Of a stretch of DNA of 64,000 bases, positions 34,504 to 47,137 are shown piece by piece (the stretch's first letter is position 1; every line of letters starts with the position of its first letter). Made by a program: the position numbers and the translations under genes. This DNA is from Phytoseiulus persimilis. Its lineage: Eukaryota; Arthropoda; Arachnida; Mesostigmata; Phytoseiidae. The stretch spans positions 28,232,723 through 28,296,722 of the forward strand of contig CM075103.1 of the NCBI GenBank assembly GCA_037576195.1, in the 5' to 3' direction. Under the pieces are notes generated by a model that searched no databases, was not told the origin of the DNA, and saw only the letters and a list, made by a program, of their open reading frames with translations.

Positions 34504-34899
34504 ATGACTCTTTCCAGGTCTGCTCTTCCAGTGGATGCGTTGCTCGATCAGTTCCGACGGCTGCAAGAACTTGTACAAGGTCGATCGGAGTGTTCTACTC
34601 AGGTCCATGCAAGATCATCCGAGGATTGCGGTCCCAGTCAACCGTCATGCCGATCTGTCGATGACAGTTCACGATCGAATTCGTTTTGCGTCTTCTGCAA
34701 GAACAACAAAGCACCGAAACCCGTGTACCGGAGTCATGTCACCAAGGACAATCGCGGTCTCGTTGTTTGCCCAGTCTTGCGACAGTTCAACTGCCCTTAT
34801 TGTGACAATGGAGGAGGTGATCTAGCCCACACTGCTAACTTTTGCCCCAAAAAGCGAGCAGATTATCTGAACTCGTTTCTGAGGAAGACCCGAGAATAA
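34504..34899 (+). CDS. nanos-like: Nanos-like zinc-finger protein, copy 8
   Basis: Intact copy with two finger changes shared only with copy 11: SHVTKDN (Ala to Thr) and PYCDNGGGD (Asn to Asp right after the second-finger Cys pair). The protein is identical to copy 11, 5402 bp away. Confidence 0.85.
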   Translation: MTLSRSALPVDALLDQFRRLQELVQGRSECSTQVHARSSEDCGPSQPSCRSVDDSSRSNSFCVFCKNNKAPKPVYRSHVTKDNRGLVVCPVLRQFNCPYCDNGGGDLAHTANFCPKKRADYLNSFLRKTRE

Positions 34900-36311
34900 A
34901 GTACCGAAGTTTCGACTACATGAGGTGTCTTTTTTGGCGTCTTTTTCCGTTGATGCTGGAACGAGGAAGCAGCCCGAATGCTGATAAACGTTTATCCTGT
35001 TCGAGCAGCATCGTCGGAGACATGAGAGCTGTTCGCAGGCATAATACTTATTCTTTATTCAATGAAACGATGAGAACGAGCGCGTTGACGGAGGCCACTG
35101 TCTCAGCCTGTTCCGGCAAGGAGCTCCCCGGCAGGTAGCGATCCCCTGACTGCCGCTCTGTCGCAGAGATTGTTCTCCACAACCTATCAAGTGTCGACTC
35201 GCTCTCAATAGCGAATCGAGCCGAAGATTCGGTGAGCAAGAACCTACAGGTTTCGTGCGCAGTCCTATCTAAAGATCGATTTTGAGAAGATATCCCTACC
35301 GTTCAGGGCGAGCGGTGAGAACTGCGATTTTTTCCTGAATGAGCAAACTCCTTGTTCTGCTCGCAGTCCTCGTAATATATCTCCCTCTCGAATGGCTCCA
35401 CAATCCTTTAAGGTCCACTGCAGTTGGTTTGTATACTTAGTTCTCCTTCGTTAAGCCTCTCCACAGAGAATCCGTCCGAGCGGCGAATTTCACAGCCCCG
35501 ACTGCTTATTCGAAGCGAGGTTTAACTATACTCAACAGATGTCTTCGAGCATACGTCCATTTCGGTCTCTGAATATCTCCAGAAAACCGGTTATCGACTC
35601 AGATTTGCCGCGAAGGTTGTTGAGACTTCCGCCGCCAGTTCTTGGAGACAATCTCCGGATTTTTTCGCCGTCTGGTGGGAACAACGAGAGGGTCCGAATC
35701 CAGCGTTTAACACAAAACCAGCACAGCGGTAACAAGTATCCCCAAAAACTGCTCAGGGTTAATCTGTAGCTACTCACGAAGAATAAGCCGATTCTCAAAT
35801 GGGGATATCCTATGCTATTTTTTAAAAGTATGAGACACCGATTCCAGCCTCATTAAAAGTTTGGTGAGGCTGAGAAACGCTGGGACTGTTCCCCAGAGAT
35901 CGGAGCTCTCTTCCAGAAGAAATGCTCCCCGAGGGGGAACACCTGCGCTCAACTCAGTTCTGCTGGACGGCTTCGCGATCGACGGATCTTGAGAACTCGT
36001 TGTTGAGCAAGAAAGTACCGGCAACAACGTCCCTTACTGTTCGGTGCCCGGCTCCGAGAAATGCTCACGTGATCTTTTGCTTGAGCTCTCTACAACCCTC
36101 TCCCAGCGATGATCTCCTTCGAGCTTGACGAGGTTTTTCGAAGTCAGAAGGTTTGTGGCTGATCTCGGCTTCAGATCGTTAATTGTTGACCATCATCCAC
36201 TCTTAGCAACGAGAATGCAGAGACGAGACTCAGAGACTGGTTTGGGACGGTACGTAATGTCTCGACCGTCGCTCTCCTCATCGTAAGGCACCTCACACAA
36301 AAGGCTCATCG

Positions 36312-36707
36312 ATGACTCTTTCCAGGTCTGCTCTTCCAGTGGATGCGTTGCTCGATCAGTTCCGACCGCTGCAAGAACTCGCACAAGGTCGATCGGAGTA
36401 TTCTACTCAGGTCCATCCTAGATCATCCGAGGATTGCGGTCCCAGTCAACCGTCAAGCCGATCTGTTGATGACACTTCACGATCGGATCTGTTTTGCGTC
36501 TTCTGCAAGAACAACAAAGCACCGAAACCCGTGTATCGGAGTCATGTCGCTAAGGACAATCGCGGTCTCGTTGTTTGCCCAGTCTTGCGACAGTTCAACT
36601 GCCCTTATTGTAACAATGGAGGAGGTGATCTAGCCCACACTGCTAACTTTTGCCCAAAAAAGCGAGCAGATTATCTGAACTCGTTTCTGAGGAAGACCCG
36701 AGAATAA
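36312..36707 (+). CDS. nanos-like: Nanos-like zinc-finger protein, copy 9
   Basis: Intact chimeric copy. Up to 36527 it matches copy 12 (FRPLQELAQG, SRSDLF); from 36528 on it matches copy 6 (GTGTATCGG, GCTAAGG). It therefore contains the junction between the two 5.4-kb blocks. Confidence 0.85.
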   Translation: MTLSRSALPVDALLDQFRPLQELAQGRSEYSTQVHPRSSEDCGPSQPSSRSVDDTSRSDLFCVFCKNNKAPKPVYRSHVAKDNRGLVVCPVLRQFNCPYCNNGGGDLAHTANFCPKKRADYLNSFLRKTRE

Positions 36708-38118
36708 AGTACCGAAGTATCGACTACATCAGGTGTCTTTTTTGGCGTCTTTCTCCGTTGATGCCGGAATTAGGAAGCAGCCCGAATGCTGATAAACGTT
36801 CAACCTGTTTGAGCAGCATCGTCGGAGACATGAGAGTTGTTCGCGGGGATAAAACTTATTCTTTATTCAATGAAACGATGAGAACGAGCGCGTTGACGGA
36901 GGCCACCGTCTCAGCCTGTTCCGGCAAGGAGCTCCCCGGCAGGTAGCGATCCCCTGACTGCCGCTCTGTCGCAGAGATTGTTCTCCACAACCTATCAAGT
37001 GTCGACTCGCTCTGAATAGCGAATCGAGCCGAAGATTCGGTGAGCAAGAACCTACAGGTTTCGTGCGTAGTCCTATCTAAATATCGACTTTAAGAAGATA
37101 TCCCTACCGTTCAGGGCGAGCGGTGAGAACTGCGATTTTTTCCTGAATGAGCAAACTCCTTGTTCTGCTCGCAGTCCACGTAATATATCTCCCTCTCGAA
37201 TGGCTCCACAATCCTTTAAGGTCCACTGCAGTTGGTTTGTATACTTAGTTCTCCTTCGTTAAGCCTCTCGACAGAGAATTCGTCCGAGCGGCGAATTTCA
37301 TAGCCCCGACTGCTCATTCGAAATGAGGTTTAACTATACTCAACAGATGTCTTCGAGCATACGTCGATTTCGGTCTCTGAATATCTCCAGAAAACCGGTT
37401 ATCGACTCAGATTTGCGGCGAAGGTCGTTGGGACTTCCGCCGCCAGTTCTTGGAGACAATCTCCGGATCTTTTCGCCGTCTTGTTGGAACAACGAGAGGG
37501 TCCGGATCCAGCGTTTAACACAAAACCAGCACAGCGGTAACAAGTATCCCCAAAAACTGCTCAGGGTTAATCTGTAGCTACTCACGAGGAATGAGCCGAT
37601 TCTCAAATGGGGATATCCTATGCTATTTTTTAAAAGTATGAGACACCGATTCCAGCCTCATAAAAAGTTTGGTGAGGCTGAGAAACGCTGGAACTGTTCC
37701 CCAGAGATCGGAGCTCTCTTCCACAAGAAATGCTCCCCGAGGGGAACGCCTGCGCTCAACTCAGTTCTGCTGGACGGCTTCACGATCGACGAATTCTGAG
37801 AGCTCGTTGTTGAACAGGAAAGTACCGGCGAGAACGTCCCTCACTGTTCGGTGCCCGGCTCCGAGAAATGCTCACGTGATCTTCTGCGTGAGCTCTCCAC
37901 AACCCTCTCCCAGCGATGATCTCGTTGGAGCTTGACGAGGTTTTTCGAAGTCAGAAGGTTTGTGGCTGATCTCGGCTTCAGATCGTTTATTGTTGACCAT
38001 CATCCACTACAAGCAACGAGAATGCAGAGACGAGACTCAGTGACTGGTTTGGGACGGTACGTATTGTCTCGACCGTCGCTCTCCTCATCGTAAGGCACCT
38101 CTCACAAAAGGCTCATCG

Positions 38119-38514
38119 ATGGCTCCTTCCAGGTCTGCTCTTCCAGTGGATGCGTTGCTCGATCACTTCCGACGGCTGCAAGAACTTGTACAAGGTCGAT
38201 CGGAGTGTTCTACTCAGGTCCATGCAAGATCATCCGAGGATTGCGGTCCCAGTCAACCGTCATGCCGATCTGTCGATGACAGTTCACGATCGAATTCGTT
38301 TTGCGTCTTCTGCAAGAACAACAAAGCACCGAAACCCGTGTACCGGAGTCATGTCGCCAAGGACAATCGCGGTCTCGTTGTTTGCCCAGTCTTGCGACAG
38401 TTCAACTGCCCTTATTGTAACAATGGAGGAGGTGATCTAGCCCACACTGCTAACTTTTGCCCCAAAAAGCGAGCAGATTATCTGAACTCGTTTCTGAGGA
38501 AGACTCGAAAATAA
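38119..38514 (+). CDS. nanos-like: Nanos-like zinc-finger protein, copy 10
   Basis: Intact; same protein as copy 7. The unit shares the same 20-bp shortening. One visible difference from unit 7 lies downstream at 38655 (G for A at 33253). Confidence 0.85.
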   Translation: MAPSRSALPVDALLDHFRRLQELVQGRSECSTQVHARSSEDCGPSQPSCRSVDDSSRSNSFCVFCKNNKAPKPVYRSHVAKDNRGLVVCPVLRQFNCPYCNNGGGDLAHTANFCPKKRADYLNSFLRKTRK

Positions 38515-39905
38515 AGTACAGAAGTATCGACTACAAAAGGTGTCTTCTTTGGCGACGTTTTCTGTTGATGCTGGAGCGAGGAAGCAGCCCGAATGCTGAT
38601 AAAGTTTTATCCTGTTTGAGCAGCATCGTCGGAGACATGAGAGTTGTTCGCAGGGATAAAACTTATTCTTTATTCAATGAAACGATGAGAACGAGCGCGT
38701 TGACGGAGGCCACTGTCTCAGCCTGTTCCGGCAGGTAGCGATCCCCTGACTGCCGCTCTGTCGCAGAGATTGTTCTCCACAACCTATCAAGTGTCGACTC
38801 GCTCTCAATAGCGAATCGAGCCGAAGATTCGGTGAGCAAGAACCTACAGGTTTCGTGCGCAGTCCTATCTAAAGATCGATTTTGAGAAGATATCCCCACC
38901 GTTCAGGGCGAGCGGTGAGAACTGCGATTTTTTCCTGAATGAGCAAACTCCTTGTTCTGCTCGCAGTCCTCGTAATATATCTCCCTCTCGAATGGCTCCA
39001 CAATCCTTTAAGGTCCACTGCAGTTGGTTTGTATACTTAGTTCTCCTTCGTTAAGCCTCTCCACAGAGAATCCGTCCGAGCGGCGAATTTCACAGCCCCG
39101 ACTGCTCATTCGAAGCGAGGTTTAACTATACTCAACAGATGTCTTCGAGCATACGTCCATTTCGGTCTCTGAATATCTCCAGAAAACCGGTTATCGACTC
39201 AGATTTGCCGCGAAGGTTGTTGAGACTTCCGCCGCCAGTTCTTGGAGACAATCTCCGGATTTTTTCGCCGTCTGGTGGGAACAACGAGAGGGTCCGAATC
39301 CAGCGTTTAACACAAAACCAGCACAGCGGTAACAAGTATCCCCAAAAACTGCTCAGGGTTAATCTGTAGCTACTCACGAAGAATAAGCCGATTCTCAAAT
39401 GGGGATATCCTATGCTATTTTTTAAAAGTATGAGACACCGATTCCAGCCTCATAAAAAGTTTGGTGAGGCTGAGAAACGCTGGAACTGTTCCCCAGAGAT
39501 CGCAGCTCACTTCTAAAATAAATGTACCCCGAGGGGAAACGCCTGCGCTCAACTCAGTTCTGGTGGACGGGATCGAGGGATTTTGAGAACTCGTTGTTGA
39601 GCAAGAAAGTACCGGCAAGAACGTCCCTTACTGTTCGGTGCCCGGCTCCGAGAAATGCTCACATGATCTTTTGCTTGAGCTCTCTACAACCCTCTCCAAG
39701 CGATGATCTCCTTGGAGCTTGACGAGGTTTTTCGAAGTCAGAAGGTTTGTGGCTGATCTCGGCTTCGGATCGTTAATTGTTGACCATCATCCACTCTTAG
39801 CAACGAGAATGCAGAGACGAGACTCAGAGACTGATTTGGGACGGTACGTAATGTCTCGACCGTCGCTCTCCTCATCGTAAGGCACCTCACACAAAAGGCT
39901 CATCG

Positions 39906-40301
39906 ATGACTCTTTCCAGGTCTGCTCTTCCAGTGGATGCGTTGCTCGATCAGTTCCGACGGCTGCAAGAACTTGTACAAGGTCGATCGGAGTGTTCTAC
40001 TCAGGTCCATGCAAGATCATCCGAGGATTGCGGTCCCAGTCAACCGTCATGCCGATCTGTCGATGACAGTTCACGATCGAATTCGTTTTGCGTCTTCTGC
40101 AAGAACAACAAAGCACCGAAACCCGTGTACCGGAGTCATGTCACCAAGGACAATCGCGGTCTCGTTGTTTGCCCAGTCTTGCGACAGTTCAACTGCCCTT
40201 ATTGTGACAATGGAGGAGGTGATCTAGCCCACACTGCTAACTTTTGCCCCAAAAAGCGAGCAGATTATCTGAACTCGTTTCTGAGGAAGACCCGAGAATA
40301 A
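39906..40301 (+). CDS. nanos-like: Nanos-like zinc-finger protein, copy 11
   Basis: Intact; same protein as copy 8, including SHVTKDN and PYCDN. Confidence 0.85.
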   Translation: MTLSRSALPVDALLDQFRRLQELVQGRSECSTQVHARSSEDCGPSQPSCRSVDDSSRSNSFCVFCKNNKAPKPVYRSHVTKDNRGLVVCPVLRQFNCPYCDNGGGDLAHTANFCPKKRADYLNSFLRKTRE

Positions 40302-41712
40302 AGTACCGAAGTTTCGACTACATGAGGTGTCTTTTTTGGCGTCTTTTTCCGTTGATGCTGGAACGAGGAAGCAGCCCGAATGCTGATAAACGTTTATCCT
40401 GTTCGAGCAGCATCGTCGGAGACATGAGAGCTGTTCGCAGGCATAATACTTATTCTTTATTCAATGAAACGATGAGAACGAGCGCGTTGACGGAGGCCAC
40501 TGTCTCAGCCTGTTCCGGCAAGGAGCTCCCCGGCAGGTAGCGATCCCCTGACTGCCGCTCTGTCGCAGAGATTGTTCTCCACAACCTATCAAGTGTCGAC
40601 TCGCTCTCAATAGCGAATCGAGCCGAAGATTCGGTGAGCAAGAACCTACAGGTTTCGTGCGCAGTCCTATCTAAAGATCGATTTTGAGAAGATATCCCTA
40701 CCGTTCAGGGCGAGCGGTGAGAACTGCGATTTTTTCCTGAATGAGCAAACTCCTTGTTCTGCTCGCAGTCCTCGTAATATATCTCCCTCTCGAATGGCTC
40801 CACAATCCTTTAAGGTCCACTGCAGTTGGTTTGTATACTTAGTTCTCCTTCGTTAAGCCTCTCCACAGAGAATCCGTCCGAGCGGCGAATTTCACAGCCC
40901 CGACTGCTTATTCGAAGCGAGGTTTAACTATACTCAACAGATGTCTTCGAGCATACGTCCATTTCGGTCTCTGAATATCTCCAGAAAACCGGTTATCGAC
41001 TCAGATTTGCCGCGAAGGTTGTTGAGACTTCCGCCGCCAGTTCTTGGAGACAATCTCCGGATTTTTTCGCCGTCTGGTGGGAACAACGAGAGGGTCCGAA
41101 TCCAGCGTTTAACACAAAACCAGCACAGCGGTAACAAGTATCCCCAAAAACTGCTCAGGGTTAATCTGTAGCTACTCACGAAGAATAAGCCGATTCTCAA
41201 ATGGGGATATCCTATGCTATTTTTTAAAAGTATGAGACACCGATTCCAGCCTCATTAAAAGTTTGGTGAGGCTGAGAAACGCTGGGACTGTTCCCCAGAG
41301 ATCGGAGCTCTCTTCCAGAAGAAATGCTCCCCGAGGGGGAACACCTGCGCTCAACTCAGTTCTGCTGGACGGCTTCGCGATCGACGGATCTTGAGAACTC
41401 GTTGTTGAGCAAGAAAGTACCGGCAACAACGTCCCTTACTGTCGGTGCCCGGCTCCGAGAAATGCTCACGTGATCTTTTGCTTGAGCTCTCTACAACCCT
41501 CTCCCAGCGATGATCTCCTTTGAGCTTGACGAGGTTTTTCGAAGTCAGAAGGTTTGTGGCTGATCTCGGCTTCAGATCGTTAATTGTTGACCATCATCCA
41601 CTCTTAGCAACGAGAATGCAGAGACGAGACTCAGAGACTGGTTTGGGACGGTACGTAATGTCTCGACCGTCGCTCTCCTCATCGTAAGGCACCTCACACA
41701 AAAGGCTCATCG

Positions 41713-42079
41713 ATGACTCTTTCCAGGTCTGCTCTTCCAGTGGATGCGTTGCTCGATCAGTTCCGACCGCTGCAAGAACTCGCACAAGGTCGATCGGAGT
41801 ATTCTACTCAGGTCCATCCTAGATCATCCGAGGATTGCGGTCCCAGTCAACCGTCAAGCCGATCTGTTGATGACACTTCACGATCGGATCTGTTTTGCGT
41901 CTTCTGCAAGAACAACAAAGCACCGAAACCTGTCTACCGGAGTCATGTCGCCAAGGACAATCGCGGTCTTGTTGTTTGCCCGGTCTTGCGACAGTTCAAC
42001 TGCCCATATTGTAACAATGGAGGAGGTGATCTGGCCCATACTGCCAACTTTTGACCAAAAAAGCGAGCAGAATATTTGA
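41713..42079 (+). pseudogene. nanos-like: Nanos-like zinc-finger protein, copy 12, truncated
   Basis: The frame opens normally, but a TGA at 42052-42054 replaces the TGC for the last zinc-binding Cys, so the predicted product is 113 aa and the second finger cannot close. The bases after it still encode the usual KKRAEYLNSF tail, then TAA in AATAAA. The 5' half is the copy-9 type, with the switch to copy-13-like sequence at about 41929. This is the only disabled copy of the fifteen. Nearby, a single T is missing at ~41443 relative to unit 9. Confidence 0.85.
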
Positions 42080-43520
42080 ACTCGTTTCTGAGGAAGACTC
42101 GAAAATAAAGTACAGAAGTATCGACTACAAAAGGTGTCTTCTTTGGCGACGTTTTCTGTTGATGCTGGAGCGAGGAAGCAGCCCGAATGCTGATAAAGTT
42201 TTATCCTGTTTGAGCAGCATCGTCGGAGACATGAGAGTTGTTCGCAGGGATAAAACTTATTCTTTATTCAATGAAACGATGAGAACGAGCGCGTTGACGG
42301 AGGCCACCGTCTCAGCCTGTTCCGGCAAGGAGCTCCCCGGCAGGTAGCGATCCCCTGACTGCCGCTCTGTCGCAGAGATTGTTCTCCACAACCTATCAAG
42401 TGTCGACTCGCTCTGAATAGCGAATCGAGCCGAAGATTCGGTGAGCAAGAGCCTACAGGTTTCGTGCGCAGTCCTATCTAAAGATCGACTTTAAGAAGAT
42501 ATCCCTACCGTTTAGGGCGAGCGGTGAGAACTGCGATTTTTTCCCGAATGAGCAAACTCCTTGTTCTGCTCGCAGTCCTCGTAATATATCTCCCTCTCGA
42601 ATGGCTCCACAATCCTTTAAGGTCCACTGCAGTTGGTTTGTTTACTTAGTTCTCCTTCGTTAAGCCTCTCCACAGAGAATTCGTCCGAGCGGCGAATTTC
42701 ACAGCCCCGACTGCTCATTCGAAACGAGGTTTAACTATACTCAACAGACATCTTCGAGCATACGACGATTTCGGTCTCTGAATATCTTCAGCAGACCGGT
42801 TACCGACTCAGATTGGCCGCGAAGGTCGTTGGGACTTCCGCCGCCAGTTCTCGGAGAGAATCTCCGGTTCTTTTCGCCGTCTGGTTGGAACAACGAGAGG
42901 GTCTGAATTCAGCGTTTAACATAAAACCAGCACAGCGGTAACAAGTATCCCCAAAAACTGCTCAGGGTTAATCTGTAGCTGTTCACGAAGAATGAGCCGA
43001 TTCTCAAATGGGGATATCCTATGCTATTTTTTAAAAGTATGAGACACCGATTCCAGCCTCATTAAAAGTTTAGTGAGGCTGAGAAACGCTGGAACTGTTC
43101 CCCAGAGATCGGAGCTCTCTTCCAGAAGAAATGCTCCCCGAGGGGGAACGCCTGCGCTCAACTCGGTTCTGCTGGACGGCTTCGCGATCGACGGATTTTG
43201 AGAACTCGTTGTTGAGCAGGAAAGTACCGGCGAGAACGTCCCTCAATGTTCGGTACCCGGCTCCGAGAAATGCTCACATGATCTTCTGCGTGAGCTCTCT
43301 ACAACCCTCTCCCAGCGATGATCCCGTTGGAGCTTGACGAGGTCTCTCGAAGTCAGAAGGTTTGTGGCTTATCTCGGCTTCAGATCGTTAATTGTTGACC
43401 ATCATCCACTCTTAGCACTGAGAATGCAGAGACGAGACTCAGAGACTGTTTTGGGACGGTACGTAATGTCTCGACCGTCGCTCTCCTCATCGTTAGGCAC
43501 CTCACACAAAAGGCTCATCG

Positions 43521-43916
43521 ATGACTCTTTCCAGGTCTGCTCTTCCAGTGGATGCGTTGCTCGATCAGTTCCGACGGCTGCAAGAACTTGCACAAGGTCG
43601 ATCGGAGTATTCTACTCAGGTCCATCCAAGATCATCCGAGGATTGCGGTCCCAGTCAACCGTCAAGCCGATCTGTCGATGACACTTCACGATCGGATCCG
43701 TTTTGCGTCTTCTGCAAGAACAACAAAGCACCGAAACCTGTCTACCGGGGTCATGTCGCCAAGGACAATCGTGGTCTTGTTGTTTGCCCGGTCTTGCGAC
43801 AGTTCAACTGCCCATATTGTAACAATGGAGGAGGTGATCTGGCCCATACTGCCAACTTTTGCCCCAGAAAGCGAGCAGAATATTTGAACTCGTTTCTGAG
43901 GAAGACTCGAAAATAA
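43521..43916 (+). CDS. nanos-like: Nanos-like zinc-finger protein, copy 13
   Basis: Intact; protein identical to copy 15 (3617 bp downstream) and close to copy 5. Finger variants are YRGHV and CPRKRAEY. Confidence 0.85.
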   Translation: MTLSRSALPVDALLDQFRRLQELAQGRSEYSTQVHPRSSEDCGPSQPSSRSVDDTSRSDPFCVFCKNNKAPKPVYRGHVAKDNRGLVVCPVLRQFNCPYCNNGGGDLAHTANFCPRKRAEYLNSFLRKTRK

Positions 43917-45329
43917 AGTACAAAAGTATCGACTACATAAGGTGTCTTCTTTGGCGACGTTTTCTGTTGATGCTGGAACGAGGAAGCAGCCCGAATGCTG
44001 ATAAACTTTTATCCTGTTTGAGCAGCATCGTCGGAGACATGAGAGTTGTTCGCAGGGATGAAACTTATTCTTTAATCAATGAAACGATGAGAACGAGCGC
44101 GTTGACGGAGGCCACCGTCTCAGCCTGTTCCGGCAAGGAGCTCCCCGGCAGGTAGCGATCCCCTGACTGCCGCTCTGTCGCAGAGATTGTTCTCCATAAC
44201 CTATCAAGTGTCGACTCGCTCCGAATAGCGAAACGGGCCGAAGATTCGGTGGGCGAGAACCTACAGGTTTCGTACACAGTCCTATATGAAGATAGACTTC
44301 GAGAAGGTATCTCTACCGTTCAGGGCGAGCAGTGCGAACTGCGACTTTTCCTAAGTAAGCAAACTCCCTGTTTTGCTCGCAGTCTTCGTGATATATCTTT
44401 CTCTTGAACGGCTCAACAGTCCTTGAAGGTCCACTGGAGTTGATTTGTATACGCCGTTCTCCTTCGTTCAGCCTCTCCACAGGAGAATTCGTCCGAGCGG
44501 CAAAATTCACAGTCCCTAACTGCTCATTCGAAGCGAGGTTCAACTATACTCAACAGATATCTTCGAGCATACGTCGATTTCGGTCTCTGAATATCTCCAG
44601 AAAACCGGTTATCGACTCAGATTTGCCGCGAAGGCCGTTGAGACCTCCGCCGCCAGTTCTCGGAGTCAAGCTCCGGATCGTTTCGCCGTCGGGGTGGAAC
44701 AACGAGAGGTTCCGAATTCAGCGTTTAACATAGAACCAGCACAGCGGTAACAAGTATCCCCAGAAACTGCTCAGGGTTAATCTGTAGCTACTCACGAGGA
44801 ATGAGCCGATTCTCAAATGGGGATATCCTATGCTATCTTTCAAAAGTATAAGACACCAATTCCAGCCTCATTAAAAGTTTGATGAGGCTGAGAAACGCTG
44901 GAACTGTTCCCCAGAGATCGCAGCTCACTTCTAAAATAAATGTTCCCCAAGGGGAAACGCCTGCGCTCAACTCAGTTCTGCTGGACGGCTTCACGATCGA
45001 CGAATTCTGAGAGCTCGTTGTTGAACAGGAAAGTACCGGCGAGAACGTCCCTCACTGTTCGGTGCCCGGCTCCGAGAAATGCTCACGTGATCTTCTGCGT
45101 TAGCTCTCCACAACCCTCTCCCAGCGATGATCTCGTTGGAGCTTGACGAGGTTTTTCGAAGTCAGAAGGTTTGTGGCTGATCTCGGCTTCAGATCGTTTA
45201 TTGTTGACCATCATCCACTCCAAGCAACGAGAATGCAGAGACGAGACTCAGTGACTGGTTTGGGACGGTACGTATTGTCTCGACCGTCGCTCTCCTCATC
45301 GTAAGGCACCTCTCACAAAAGGCTCATCG

Positions 45330-45725
45330 ATGGCTCCTTCCAGGTCTGCTCTTCCAGTGGATGCGTTGCTCGATCAGTTCCGACGGCTGCAAGAACTTGT
45401 ACAAGGTCGATCGGAGTGTTCTACTCAGGTCCATGCAAGATCATCCGAGGATTGCGGTCCCAGTCAACCGTCATGCCGATCTGTCGATGACAGTTCACGA
45501 TCGAATTCGTTTTGCGTCTTCTGCAAGAACAACAAAGCACCGAAACCCGTGTACCGGAGTCATGTTGCCAAGGACAATCGCGGTCTCGTTGTTTGCCCAG
45601 TCTTGCGACAGTTCAACTGCCCTTATTGTAACAATGGAGGAGGTGATCTAGCCCACACTGCTAACTTTTGCCCCAAAAAGCGAGCAGATTATCTGAACTC
45701 GTTTCTGAGGAAGACCCGAGAATAA
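45330..45725 (+). CDS. nanos-like: Nanos-like zinc-finger protein, copy 14
   Basis: Intact MAPSRS-type copy, protein identical to copy 4. Silent change GTTGCC for GTCGCC in the finger region. Confidence 0.85.
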   Translation: MAPSRSALPVDALLDQFRRLQELVQGRSECSTQVHARSSEDCGPSQPSCRSVDDSSRSNSFCVFCKNNKAPKPVYRSHVAKDNRGLVVCPVLRQFNCPYCNNGGGDLAHTANFCPKKRADYLNSFLRKTRE

Positions 45726-47137
45726 AGTACCGAAGTATCGACTACATGAGGTGTCTTTTTTGGCGTCTTTTTCCGTTGATGCTGGAACGAGAAAGCAGCC
45801 CGAATGCTGATAATCGTTTATCCTGTTTGAGCAGCATCGTCGGAGACATGAGAGCTGTTCGCAGGGATAAAACTTATTCTTTATTCAATGAAACGATGAG
45901 AACGAGCGCGTTGACGGAGGCCACTGTCTCAGCCTGTTCCGGCAAGGAGCTCCCCGGCAGGTAGCGATCCCCTGACTGCCGCTCTGTCGCAGAGATTGTT
46001 CTCCACAACCTATCAAGTGTCGACTCGCTCTCAATAGCGAATCGAGCCGAAGATTCGGTGAGCAAGAACCTACAGGTTTCGTGCGCAGTCCTATCTAAAG
46101 ATCGATTTTGAGAAGATATCCCTACCGTTCAGGGCGAGCGGTGAGAACTGCGATTTTTTCCTGAATGAGCAAACTCCTTGTTCTGCTCGCAGTCCTCGTA
46201 ATATATCTCCCTCTCGAATGGCTCCACAATCCTTTAAGGTCCACTGCAGTTGGTTTGTATACTTAGTTCTCCTTCGTTGAGCCTCTCCACAGAGAATCCG
46301 TCCGAGCGGCGAATTTCACAGCCCCGACTGCTCATTCGAAGCGAGGTTTAACTATACTCAACAGATGTCTTCGAGCATACGTCCATTTCGGTCTCTGAAT
46401 ATCTCCAGAAAACCGGTTATCGACTCAGATTTGCCGCGAAGGTTGTTGAGACTTCCGCCGCCAGTTCTTGGAGACAATCTCCGGATTTTTTCGCCGTCTG
46501 GTGGGAACAACGAGAGGGTCCGAATCCAGCGTTTAACACAAAACCAGCACAGCGGTAACAAGTATCCCCAAAAACTGCTCAGGGTTAATCTGTAGCTACT
46601 CACGAAGAATAAGCCGATTCTCGAATGGGGATATCCTATGCTATTTTTTAAAAGTATGAGACACCGATTCCAGCCTCATTAAAAGTTTGGTGAGGCTGAG
46701 AAACGCTGGGACTGTTCCCCAGAGATCGGAGCTCTCTTCCAGAAGAAATGCTCCCCGAGGGGGAACGCCTGCGCTCAACTCAGTTCTGCTGGACGGCTTC
46801 GCGATCGACGGATTTTGAGAACTCGTTGTTGAGCAAGAAAGTACCGGCAACAACGTCCCTTACTGTTCGGTGCCCGGCTCCGAGAAATGCTCACGTGATC
46901 TTTTGCTTGAGCTCTCTACAACCCTCTCCCAGCGATGATCCCGTTGGAGCTTGACGAGGTCTCTCGAAGTCAGAAGGTTTGTGGCTGATCTCGGCTTCAG
47001 ATCGTTAATTGTTGACCATCATCCACTCTTAGCACTGAGAATGCAGAGACGAGACTCAGAGACTGGTTTGGGACGGTACGTAATGTCTCGACCGTCGCTC
47101 TCCTCATCGTTAGGCACCTCACACAAAAGGCTCATCG

